Below, piece by piece: positions 1 through 6,503 of a stretch of 8,482 bases of DNA; position 1 is the first letter of the stretch; every line of letters begins with the position of its first letter. A program made the position numbers and the translations under genes. Under the pieces are notes generated by a model. It made no database searches, was not told the DNA's origin, and saw only the letters and a list, made by a program, of their open reading frames with translations. The stretch covers positions 1-8,482 of the forward strand of contig JAKABK010000054.1 in NCBI GenBank assembly GCA_021796905.1, read 5' to 3'. The DNA is from Actinomycetes bacterium. GTDB lineage: Bacteria; Actinomycetota; Acidimicrobiia; Acidimicrobiales; Palsa-688.

Positions 1-463
1 CGAGGTCGACCGGGCACAGCTTGCAGAGGACCCCGCCTACGGCGTCGGGTCCGCTCAGCCGCATCATCGCCCGTCCGTGGGTCAGGTCGACGACGCTCAC
101 GAGCGCAACGCCGGCGGCCGGGACCGGCAGCCGACCCTCGAGCTCGGCGACGAGCTCCGTGGCGGTCCCCGAGGGTCCGACCACCAGCCACTCCCCCGGA
201 GCGGAACCGACGACCAGCCGGTGGGTGGCGGGGTCGCGCGCCGCCCGACCGGTCGGCACCCCGAGCTGCCCGGCGGTCGGGCCGTCCGAGGGCGCCCGCA
301 GCTGGACCTTGGCGAGGTGCGACAGGTCGCAGAGCCGCAACGCTCCCCGGGGCGGGCTCGCCGAGCGTTCCCAGCCGTCGACGACGCCGACGGGCCCGAC
401 GGGCCGGATCGGGCTGCGGGCGACGGGCACCGGGATCTCGACGCCTACGGTCGGCTCAGCCAC
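1..463 (-). CDS. soxG: Sarcosine oxidase-type gamma subunit (SoxG/MgdD family), C-terminus cut by window edge
   Basis: This is the small gamma subunit of heterotetrameric sarcosine oxidase or its N-methylglutamate dehydrogenase homologue. It is a structural, GcvT-like partner of the alpha subunit in the cytoplasm. I translated it by hand from a GTG at 463-461, which gives about 154 residues before the window ends; family members run to roughly 180-200. The recognisable signature is near the visible end: VVDLTHGRAMMRLSGPDA followed by a Leu-Cys-Lys-Leu-Cys-Pro-Val-Asp-Leu stretch, matching the family's DLTHGRA..RL.GP...VL.K.C..DL pattern. An earlier part reads LCDLSHLAKVQLRAP. The start overlaps the soxA stop by 8 bases (GTGGCTGA), and a GGAGG lies about 12 bases upstream, so translation is probably coupled to soxA. 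The family call is firm. Whether the complex acts on sarcosine or N-methylglutamate is not settled by this subunit. Confidence 0.88.
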   Translation of the reverse strand, partial: MAEPTVGVEIPVPVARSPIRPVGPVGVVDGWERSASPPRGALRLCDLSHLAKVQLRAPSDGPTAGQLGVPTGRAARDPATHRLVVGSAPGEWLVVGPSGTATELVAELEGRLPVPAAGVALVSVVDLTHGRAMMRLSGPDAVGGVLCKLCPVDL

Positions 464-3299
464 GCAGACGCACCCCCTCCGGGTCGTAGTGGGCGTGATG
501 GGCCATCACCCGGGTCGGGACCCGGCGACGGTCGGGGAGCAAGACGGTGACCACGGTGCCGGCCTCGGCGAGCTCGGGGTCGACGAAACCGAGGCAGACC
601 GAGCGTCCGAGGGTCGGTGAGCGCCGCGAGGAGGTGATCCTCCCGACGATCCGGTCGCCGGCGCCGACGATCTGGCTGGACTCGGGCGGCACGACGCTCC
701 CGTCGAGCGGTTGCAGCCCGACGAGGCGCTGGTAGCGCTCCTGGTCCTGCCAGACCAGCTCCGGCCGGCCGACGAAATCGTCCTTGTCGGTCTTCACCAG
801 CCAGTCGAGGCCCGCGCCGAGCGCCTTGGTGAGCCCGTCGGTGTCCTGGCCGACGATGAAATGCCCTTTCTCCAAGCGCATGATCCGCTGCGCTTCGATC
901 CCGAACGCCCCGACCCCGAGGTCGGCTCCGGCGGCGAGCAGGCACTCCCAGACATGCAGCCCGTAGCCGGCCGGGACGTGGACCTCGAAGCTCAGCTCCC
1001 CGGTGAAACCGATGCGCCACATCCAGCATCCCGGCACCCCGGCGATCGTCGCGGTGCGCAGGTTCATGTAGGGAAAGGCCTCGCCCGAGATGTCGACGTC
1101 GGCGCACAGGCGTCCGAGCAGCTCGCGGCTCGCCGGCCCGGCGACGTTGATCGAGGCGTAAGCGGTGGTCACCGGCGTCACGTGCACCGCCCAGTCAGGG
1201 TGCTCGGTCTGCAGCCACGCCTCGGCCCACTCCCAGACCGTCGCCGCCCCCGACGAGGTGGTCGACATCATCCAGCGGTCCTCGGCGAGCCGGCCGGTGA
1301 CCCCGTCGTCGAGGACCACCCCGTCCTCGGCGCACATCACCCCGTAGCGGACCGAACCGACCGCGAGCTTGGACCACTTGTTGACATACAGCAGGTTCAG
1401 CAGCTTCGGTACGTCCGGGCCGCGCAGGTCGAGCTTGCCGAGCGGGGTGACGTCGATGATCCCGACCCGTTCCCGCACGGTGGCGACCTCGGCCTCGGGG
1501 TCACCGTAGTGGTCGGGGCGGATCCACTGCCCGGCGACCAGCGGCCGGGCCCCGTGAGCCTCGTGCCAGGATTGCATCGGGGAGTGCCGTACCGGCTCGT
1601 GGATCCTGCCGGCGAGCGCCCCCAGGCTGATCGGGGCGTAGGGGGGGCGCCACACCGTGGTCCCCGTTTCCCCGATACTGCGACCGGTCGCCTCCGAGAG
1701 CACCGCGACCGCGTTGACCGTCTCGAGCTTGCCCTGCGAGGGGCCCATGGTCACCGTCGTGTACCGCTTCATCAGCTCGATCGAGTCGTAGCCCTCCGCC
1801 GCCGCGGACACCAGGTCCTTGGACGAGACGTCCTCGGAGAAGTCGACCATCCCGTGCGTCGCCGCCCGGAACAACTCGGGGTGGGCGTCGAGCACCAACC
1901 CGGCCACGCTGCTCGCCGGCTCCCCTCTCGCCGCTGCGGCGCCCGTCGCCCGGGCGTGGGCGACCAGCTCGTCGAGGGATCCGTCGCCGGCGATCCCCCC
2001 GGTCGCGTACACCCCCGCCACCTGGCGCCCACCCGGCACGAACCGTGCGGCGCGCGGCTCGTAGACCGGTTTGTCGCCGGCCATGTTCAAAAGCGACGTC
2101 GGAGCGCTCCAGCCGACCGCGGTGACCAGCAGGTCGCAGTCGAGCGACCTGCCGTCGGCGAGCTCCACCGCGCTGAGCGACCCGTCGCGTCCGGCTCGCG
2201 CCCGGACCAGGTCCGCACCGCTCCGGGCGTCGAGCACCCCGACGATCTCGACACCGGCCCGGGCCAGGTCCTCGACCGCCGCGTCCCCGTCGGGGTTGGC
2301 GGAGAGCACCACCGCCGCTCGTCCCGGGCGTACCGCCCACAGGTTCACCAAGCGGCGCGCTGCGCTCGACAGCATCACCCCGGGGAGGTCGTTGCCCTCG
2401 AAGACATAAGGGCGTTCCACCAGGCCCGGGGCCACCACCAACGATCTCGTCCGTGCCTTGATCAGCCGTTCGACGACCGGGGAGCCGGCCGGTCCGAAAC
2501 CGCCACCGACCAGGTCGGGGTGGCGACGCTGGAGGACCGCCACCCAGTTGTCGTCGTAGCGACCGGTGACCACCGAGTTGGTCAGCACCTCGATCCCCGC
2601 CTCGGCGGCGACCGCGGCGCGCAGCTCCTCGAGCGCGGCCAGCTGCGCGGCCCCGCCGTAGCGGAGGTGCCCGCCGAGCTCGTAGTGCTCCTCGACCAGC
2701 ATCACCGTCGCGCCGGCGCCGGCCGCGGCGAGCGCAGCGGCCATGCCCGCCGGACCGCCGCCGGCCACCAGCACGTCGGGGTGGGCGTAACGCTTGTCAT
2801 AAAAGCCGTGCGGGGTGCCCGGGCTCACCCGGCCACCGGTCGCGAAGCGCTTCAAGACCTGCTCGTAGGCGGGCCAGAGCCGCTCCGGCTTGATGAAGGT
2901 CTTGTAGTAGAAGCCGGCTCCGAGGAACCTGCCGACCAACTGGTTGGCCGACTTCAAGTCGTAGCGCAACGACGGCCACACGTTCTGCGGCCTCACGTCC
3001 ATGCCAGGCTCGACCCTGCGGTGCGCGCCGCGCACGTTCGGCTCGTCTCCTACCTGGACCGTGCAGCCAGGGTCCAGGAAGCTCGCCGAGAGCACCCCGC
3101 GGGGACGGTGGTACTTGAAGCTCCGGGAGAACACCTTCACCCCCGCCGCCAACAGCCCCGAGACGATCGTATCCCCCCGGTAGGCCGCGAAGTCCCGGCC
3201 GTCCCAACGGAACCGCAACGGTGCCTCCCGGTCGATCACCTCCCCCGCCCGGGGACCGAGACGCCCCACCCCGAGCGCCTCGCCGACCGCCGCGGTCAC
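456..3299 (-). CDS. soxA: Sarcosine oxidase-type alpha subunit (SoxA/MgdC family)
   Basis: The large alpha subunit accepts the imine or one-carbon product of the oxidase and passes the carbon to tetrahydrofolate. It is 947 residues long, typical for the family. The N-terminal part (about 25-100) has the ferredoxin-like fold seen in the family, without a cysteine cluster, including RSFKYHRPRG at 59-68. A dinucleotide-binding region starts at DVLVAGGGPAG (175-185), with a further ATGG segment near 432. The C-terminal third (about 600-947) is GcvT/aminomethyltransferase-like; GVVLDDG near 660-666 matches the GcvT motif whose aspartate contacts folate. I chose the GTG at 3299 because it overlaps the soxD stop as GTGA. 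An ATG at 3446 is also in frame, but it would add 49 Arg/Pro/Gly-rich residues lying over soxD in another frame. No clear Shine-Dalgarno precedes the GTG, which fits translational coupling. N-methylglutamate dehydrogenase subunit C is the main alternative identity. Confidence 0.94.
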   Translation of the reverse strand: MTAAVGEALGVGRLGPRAGEVIDREAPLRFRWDGRDFAAYRGDTIVSGLLAAGVKVFSRSFKYHRPRGVLSASFLDPGCTVQVGDEPNVRGAHRRVEPGMDVRPQNVWPSLRYDLKSANQLVGRFLGAGFYYKTFIKPERLWPAYEQVLKRFATGGRVSPGTPHGFYDKRYAHPDVLVAGGGPAGMAAALAAAGAGATVMLVEEHYELGGHLRYGGAAQLAALEELRAAVAAEAGIEVLTNSVVTGRYDDNWVAVLQRRHPDLVGGGFGPAGSPVVERLIKARTRSLVVAPGLVERPYVFEGNDLPGVMLSSAARRLVNLWAVRPGRAAVVLSANPDGDAAVEDLARAGVEIVGVLDARSGADLVRARAGRDGSLSAVELADGRSLDCDLLVTAVGWSAPTSLLNMAGDKPVYEPRAARFVPGGRQVAGVYATGGIAGDGSLDELVAHARATGAAAARGEPASSVAGLVLDAHPELFRAATHGMVDFSEDVSSKDLVSAAAEGYDSIELMKRYTTVTMGPSQGKLETVNAVAVLSEATGRSIGETGTTVWRPPYAPISLGALAGRIHEPVRHSPMQSWHEAHGARPLVAGQWIRPDHYGDPEAEVATVRERVGIIDVTPLGKLDLRGPDVPKLLNLLYVNKWSKLAVGSVRYGVMCAEDGVVLDDGVTGRLAEDRWMMSTTSSGAATVWEWAEAWLQTEHPDWAVHVTPVTTAYASINVAGPASRELLGRLCADVDISGEAFPYMNLRTATIAGVPGCWMWRIGFTGELSFEVHVPAGYGLHVWECLLAAGADLGVGAFGIEAQRIMRLEKGHFIVGQDTDGLTKALGAGLDWLVKTDKDDFVGRPELVWQDQERYQRLVGLQPLDGSVVPPESSQIVGAGDRIVGRITSSRRSPTLGRSVCLGFVDPELAEAGTVVTVLLPDRRRVPTRVMAHHAHYDPEGVRLRG

Positions 3300-3553
3300 G
3301 GGCGGGCCGCCGGGGTGACGCTGCGGACCTCGTTGGTGAGGGTGTGGCGCTCGACGCGCAGGTAGCGCCGGCATCCCGCCCGGTGGTACCAGCCCTCCCT
3401 GACCCATCCCTCGGGATTGTCGTGGTCGTAGAGATAGGACCGCCACGCCTCGGGGGTCACCGACCCGACCGGGGGCCGGGACTTGGACTCCCCCTTGTAG
3501 GCGAACTCACTCGCGTTCCTCGGCCCGCAGAACGGGCAGGGTATCCGGATCAT
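3296..3553 (-). CDS. soxD: Sarcosine oxidase-type delta subunit (SoxD/MgdB family), zinc-binding
   Basis: This 85-residue delta subunit is a small zinc-binding structural part of the SoxBDAG complex. It begins MIRIPCPFCGPRN, the family hallmark. The visible zinc ligands are Cys6 and Cys9 (CPFC) with His57 and Cys61 (HRAGC), matching the family's two-cysteine, His-x3-Cys arrangement. The middle segment, around Trp37-Tyr42 and Asp43-Trp50, resembles the usual W..YLY...NP.G...E.W.H stretch. The ATG at 3553 has a strong Shine-Dalgarno (TAAAGGAG at 3566-3559) five bases upstream. It begins 29 bases after the soxB stop, and its TGA stop shares four bases with the soxA GTG. Length, motif and gene position all agree, so the assignment is firm. 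The homologous subunit of N-methylglutamate dehydrogenase (MgdB) would look the same. Confidence 0.95.
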   Translation of the reverse strand: MIRIPCPFCGPRNASEFAYKGESKSRPPVGSVTPEAWRSYLYDHDNPEGWVREGWYHRAGCRRYLRVERHTLTNEVRSVTPAARP

Positions 3554-3582
3554 CAACGCTCCTTTATCGGGCACCGGGCAGC

Positions 3583-4893
3583 TCAGTGGCCGACCGACGC
3601 CGCGCCCTTCTCCCCGACCAAGCGACCCTCGCCGAAACGGTCCAGCCCGAACGGGGAGATCAGCTCGGGTGTCCTGCCGGTCGCGATCAGCTCCGCCATC
3701 GTCTCGCCCGCCACCGGCCCCGCCTTGTAACCGTATGTCCCCCAGCCGACGTCCACCAAGAAGCCCTCGACCGGGGTCACCCCCATGATCGGCGAGAAGT
3801 CCGGGGTCATGTCGCACAGCCCGGCCCACTGGCGCAGCAACCGCATCCGCGACAACGCCGGCATCAACTCGAGGACATGACCGGCGAGCTCCTCGGTGAA
3901 CTCGAGGGACCCCCTCATCGAGTACGACGCGAACGGGTCGGTGCTCGCCCCGAACACCAGCTCCCCCCGGTCGGTCTGGCTCACGTAGACGTGCAGGGTC
4001 CCCGAGACGACCACCGCGTCGAGGAACACCTTCACCGGTTCGGTCACCGCCGCCTGCAACGGGTGGGTGATCACCGGCATCCTCACCCCCACCATGTCCG
4101 AGACCAGCGTGGCGTGCCCCGCGGTGCAGTTGACCACCACCGGCGCGGAGATCCGCCCCCGATCGGTGCGCACCCCGGTCACCTTCCCGCCCTCGACGTC
4201 GATGCCGAGCACCTCGGTGCGCTGGTGGATCTCCACCCCCCGGGCGTCCGCCCCACGCGCGTAACCCCAGTTCACCGCGTCGTGACGGACCGTGCCCCCC
4301 GGTGGGTGGTAGAGCGCTCCGAGCACCGGGTAGCGGGTCCCGTCCGACACGTCGAGGTAGGGCACGAGCCTCTTGATCTCCTCCGGCCCGATCACCGACG
4401 AGTCGATCCCCTCGAGCTTGTTGACCTCCGCCCGCCACGCCATGGTCCGCAACGACGCGTCCGAGTGCGCCAAGGTCAGGTGCCCCCGTTGCGAGAACAT
4501 GATGTTGAAGTTCAAGTCGGCCGAGAGGTGCTCGTAGAGCTCGACGGAGCGGTCGTAGAAACGGACTCCCTCCGGGGTCAGGTAGTTGGAGCGCACGATC
4601 GCGGTGTTACGACCCGAGTTGCCCCCACCCACGTACCCCCGGTCCAGCACCGCCACCCGGCTCATGCCATGGTTGGTCGCCAGGTAGTAGGCCGTCGCCA
4701 AGCCGTGTATCCCCGCCCCCACCACCACCACGTCGTAGGTCGAACGCAGGTCACACTCCCGCCACACCCGGGGCCACTCACCATGGCGCATCCCGTGACG
4801 CACCAACTCGAACGCCGAGTAACGCGCCGACCTGCCCCCGGCGAAGCCGTGCAGCTTCCCGCCCGACCGCGGCTCACGCTTGGCTCTGACCAT
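3583..4893 (-). CDS. soxB: Sarcosine oxidase-type beta subunit (SoxB/MgdA family), catalytic flavoprotein
   Basis: The beta subunit oxidises the N-methyl amine substrate (sarcosine, or N-methylglutamate in MgdA). It has a D-amino-acid-oxidase-like FAD fold and, in the family, also a covalently bound FMN. The 436 residues include the FAD dinucleotide motif VVVVGAGIHGLATAYYLA (55-72), GGGNSGRNTAIVRSNYL (89-105), and His204 in TVRHDAVNWGYAR, which aligns from memory with the covalent-FMN histidine (about His173 in shorter homologues). The C-terminal WGTYGYKAGPVAGETMAELIA is the usual FAD-closing segment. The N-terminal RYSAFELVRHG matches the longer form of the family. The ATG at 4893 is preceded by GGGAGGG at close spacing, and no other ATG, GTG or TTG codon occurs before residue 30, so the start is well supported. 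It is the first gene of the soxBDAG block and sits 111 bases after the regulator gene. Confidence 0.94.
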   Translation of the reverse strand: MVRAKREPRSGGKLHGFAGGRSARYSAFELVRHGMRHGEWPRVWRECDLRSTYDVVVVGAGIHGLATAYYLATNHGMSRVAVLDRGYVGGGNSGRNTAIVRSNYLTPEGVRFYDRSVELYEHLSADLNFNIMFSQRGHLTLAHSDASLRTMAWRAEVNKLEGIDSSVIGPEEIKRLVPYLDVSDGTRYPVLGALYHPPGGTVRHDAVNWGYARGADARGVEIHQRTEVLGIDVEGGKVTGVRTDRGRISAPVVVNCTAGHATLVSDMVGVRMPVITHPLQAAVTEPVKVFLDAVVVSGTLHVYVSQTDRGELVFGASTDPFASYSMRGSLEFTEELAGHVLELMPALSRMRLLRQWAGLCDMTPDFSPIMGVTPVEGFLVDVGWGTYGYKAGPVAGETMAELIATGRTPELISPFGLDRFGEGRLVGEKGAASVGH

Positions 4894-4903
4894 GACCCTC
4901 CCA

Positions 4904-4917
4904 GCCTCGACCGAGGC
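4904..4917. repeat. Short palindrome in the soxB leader
   Basis: GCCTCGACCGAGGC is an inverted repeat with 6-bp arms and a 2-base centre; as RNA it would fold with five pairs and a four-base loop. It ends about three bases upstream of the soxB Shine-Dalgarno and would lie near the 5' end of a transcript started from the candidate -10 at 4930-4925. It could be a binding site or a small leader hairpin. The repeat is short enough to be chance in GC-rich DNA. Confidence 0.35.
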
Positions 4918-4919
4918 GC

Positions 4920-4945
4920 CAGATATACTAGCCAGATGTACTAGC
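4920..4945. repeat. Two-unit 13-bp tandem repeat, possible operator
   Basis: Two adjacent 13-bp units, CAGATATACTAGC (4920-4932) and CAGATGTACTAGC (4933-4945), differ at one base. A third, degraded copy may begin at 4945 (CTGATGTGCTGCA, about 8 of 13 matches). The period of 12-13 bp is a little over one helical turn. The units are AT-rich in a GC-rich background and overlap the candidate -10 hexamer of soxB, as expected for a repressor or activator site. The XRE-cupin regulator encoded just upstream is the obvious candidate ligand, but nothing in the sequence proves binding. Confidence 0.6.
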
Positions 4946-5004
4946 TGATGTGCTGCACGTTAGCCGGCGCAGGAAACGCTGTCCACCCCCGGTGAACTCT
5001 GCGG

Positions 5005-5670
5005 CTAGTGAACCGGGTGACCGGAGGTCCCGGTGCTGGCGTGCGCGATCACCGAGAGGAACCTGACCGGGGTGCGCACCAGCCGGGTCGGTCCGTGGGG
5101 GACGTCGCCGTCGAACTGCAACGCGTCCCCCGGGTGCAGCTCGTAGCGGTCGGCGCCGAAGCCGTACTCCACGACACCCTCCAAGGCGTAGAGCAGCTCG
5201 ACACCGGAATGCTGGAACAGCGGGAACACCTCGTGGTCGTCGGTGAGGGTGACGAGCAACGGCTCCATGATCCGCTGCGCACCGCGGACCCCTCCGAGGC
5301 TCTGGTAGTGGTGCCCGGCCCGGGTCCCCTTGCGGACGATGTCGATGCCCTCACCGGCTCTGACCAGCACAGCCCCGTGCTCCTCCTCGAGGCCACGGAA
5401 GAACGAGGTGAGCGGGACCGAGGTGGCGGAGGCCAGCTTGACGAGGGTCCCGAGACTGGGCGAGGCCTGGGCGTTCTCGATCTTGGAGAGCATCCCCTTG
5501 GAGATCCCGCTGCGTTCGGCGAGCTGCTCGACGGTGAGGCCGAGCTCGGTGCGGCACTCCCGGACCCGCCGGGCGATGACCCACCCGACGTTGGCCTCGG
5601 CGAGCTGGAGGTCCGGGCCCGGGGAGTCCTCGAGCGGCTCGGGATCGACCCGCGACCTCCTGGCCACCAT
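5005..5670 (-). CDS. XRE-family transcription regulator with C-terminal cupin sensor domain
   Basis: This 221-residue protein has an N-terminal helix-turn-helix and a C-terminal cupin, the architecture of small-molecule-responsive XRE-cupin regulators. The HTH spans about residues 30-87; its recognition part, ISKGMLSKIENAQASPSLGT (56-75), is typical of the family. The cupin spans about 145-210, with His154 and Glu158 in HSGVELLYALEG and His192 in DGDVPHGP as candidate metal or ligand residues. The ATG at 5670 lies only two or three bases from GGAGAA, whereas the next codon, GTG at 5667, has better spacing, so the true start may be one codon later. It starts 9 bases after the VOC gene and ends 111 bases before soxB. 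It probably controls the amine genes on one or both sides. The effector is unknown; a methylated amine, its glutamate adduct or glycine betaine derivatives are guesses from context. Confidence 0.92.
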   Translation of the reverse strand: MVARRSRVDPEPLEDSPGPDLQLAEANVGWVIARRVRECRTELGLTVEQLAERSGISKGMLSKIENAQASPSLGTLVKLASATSVPLTSFFRGLEEEHGAVLVRAGEGIDIVRKGTRAGHHYQSLGGVRGAQRIMEPLLVTLTDDHEVFPLFQHSGVELLYALEGVVEYGFGADRYELHPGDALQFDGDVPHGPTRLVRTPVRFLSVIAHASTGTSGHPVH

Positions 5671-5679
5671 TTCTCCATG

Positions 5680-6027
5680 CTACCGGGCCCGGCAGACGCA
5701 GAACGTGGTCCCCCACGGGTCGGCCATCACCGTCCAACCGGTACCGGCCTCCTCGACCTCGGCGCTGACCGTCGCCCCGAGCCCCCGGAGACGCTCTACG
5801 GTGCCGGCGGGGTCCTCGACGCGCAGGTCCAGGTGCGCCCGGCTGGCGGGTGCCGGGGCCGGCACCGCCTGGAGCACGAGGACCGGGCCGGCCTCCCCGG
5901 CGGGCGGGCCGAGCACCTCGTAGGGCGGACGTCGGTACAGCCGCTCGTAGCCGGTGGCCGCCAGCCAGAACTCCGCCGACGCCGCGAGATCGGAGCAGTC
6001 GATGGTGATCTCCACGCTCGCCAACAC
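5680..6027 (-). CDS. Single-domain VOC/glyoxalase-like protein
   Basis: This 115-residue protein has one vicinal-oxygen-chelate (glyoxalase/bleomycin resistance/dioxygenase fold) unit, resembling the Glyoxalase_6 type. It opens with SVEITIDCSDLAASAEFWLA (4-23), the usual first strand and helix of a VOC module. It then has AHLDLRVEDP (64-73), in which His65 may be a metal ligand, and closes with VMADPWGTTFCVC (100-112), the typical D-P-x-G-x-x-F-C end. Such proteins normally dimerise to complete an active site. The start is a GTG at 6027 followed by TTG, with GGGAGG four bases upstream; a GTG at codon 5 is less likely. It sits 21 bases after the unknown gene and 9 bases before the regulator, inside the same presumed operon. 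The substrate cannot be inferred. A role in handling a reactive by-product of amine oxidation is possible but speculative. Confidence 0.85.
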   Translation of the reverse strand: MLASVEITIDCSDLAASAEFWLAATGYERLYRRPPYEVLGPPAGEAGPVLVLQAVPAPAPASRAHLDLRVEDPAGTVERLRGLGATVSAEVEEAGTGWTVMADPWGTTFCVCRAR

Positions 6028-6048
6028 ACGGCCTCCCGCAGGTACGGT

Positions 6049-6498
6049 TCAGTGCCCGGAGCGCTCCCAACCCTCCGGCGGACCGGGCGGGACCCAGTTG
6101 TCGCCGACGGTCCGGGAGTGCTCCACCCACGGTCCGAGCTCGGGTTGGGGGAACTTGGCGTGACGCTGCTTCAGCTGGATCCCGTAGGACCCTCCCGACT
6201 GGAGGTGCTTGACGAGCACCTTGCGGGCGATCTCGTCCTGCCTGCCCTCGGGGATCGGGAAGTAGATCTTGAGGAACGAGTTCGAGTAGCGGTCGAAGAC
6301 CGCCGGGACGCCGTCTTCGACCAGGAGGGTCACGTCCTCCAGCCAGTTGATGTCCCTGCCCGGGGTGGCGGCCAGCAAGTCGACGTCCTCTACCAGCGAC
6401 AGGTCGTGCTGGTAGTCGAAGCTGCGACCGGCGAGGCGCTCGGCGTCGATACCGATCGATCGGTCCGATCCGGTCTCGTAGTTGCTCCTGGTGCTCAT
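6049..6498 (-). CDS. Unrecognised cysteine-free 149-residue protein next to mgsC
   Basis: I do not recognise this protein. It is 149 residues with no cysteine, no signal peptide and no membrane segment. The N-terminal third is acidic and polar. Two similar short stretches, SLVEDVDLLA (34-43) and NWLEDVTLLV (51-60), stand close together and may be paired strands or a small duplication. A more basic middle follows (RKVLVKHLQSGGSYGIQLKQ, 92-111), then a Pro/Trp-rich tail with PELGPWVEHS and NWVPPGPPEGWE. The ATG at 6498 is five bases after the mgsC stop, and GGAGG lies nine bases upstream. A longer in-frame reading from 6837 would run over mgsC in another frame and is rejected. Its tight position directly behind the synthase subunit suggests an accessory or extra subunit of that complex. 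This is inference from position only. Confidence 0.82.
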   Translation of the reverse strand: MSTRSNYETGSDRSIGIDAERLAGRSFDYQHDLSLVEDVDLLAATPGRDINWLEDVTLLVEDGVPAVFDRYSNSFLKIYFPIPEGRQDEIARKVLVKHLQSGGSYGIQLKQRHAKFPQPELGPWVEHSRTVGDNWVPPGPPEGWERSGH

Positions 6499-6503
6499 CT
6501 CGC

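Larger units (their letters stand above)
4894..5004 (-). promoter_or_regulatory. Intergenic control region upstream of soxB
   Basis: This is the longest non-coding stretch in the window, between the regulator stop and the soxB start. It contains the only conspicuously AT-rich patch (about 4921-4945). On the minus strand TAGTAT (4930-4925) fits a -10 element, with a weaker copy TAGTAC (4943-4938); no convincing -35 sits 17 bases upstream. An inverted repeat GTGC-T-GCAC lies at 4950-4958. The soxB Shine-Dalgarno (GGGAGGG) is next to the ATG at 4893. A weak six-pair hairpin with a three-base loop (4982-4996) follows the regulator stop but has no U-tract, so it is not a good terminator. The layout suggests a regulated promoter for soxBDAG, with possible read-through from the upstream operon. 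This is inference from position and composition. Confidence 0.5.

Noticed and set aside
711..3365. An 884-codon open frame on the plus strand opposite soxA
   Set aside because: It is antisense to a clear soxA, its product is rich in Arg, Pro, Gly, Asp and His with no recognisable domain, and long antisense frames are common in GC-rich coding DNA.
3296..4438. A 380-codon reading frame ending with the soxD sequence
   Set aside because: Only its last 85 codons are a real gene. The rest is out of frame over soxB; the ATG at 3553 has a strong Shine-Dalgarno.
3586..4944. A 452-codon plus-strand open frame opposite soxB
   Set aside because: Same reason: it mirrors soxB, has low-complexity His/Arg/Pro-rich composition and no domain or convincing ribosome binding site.
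4982..4996. A hairpin after the regulator stop as a possible terminator
   Set aside because: Six pairs including a wobble, a three-base loop and no U-tract; too weak to call a terminator.
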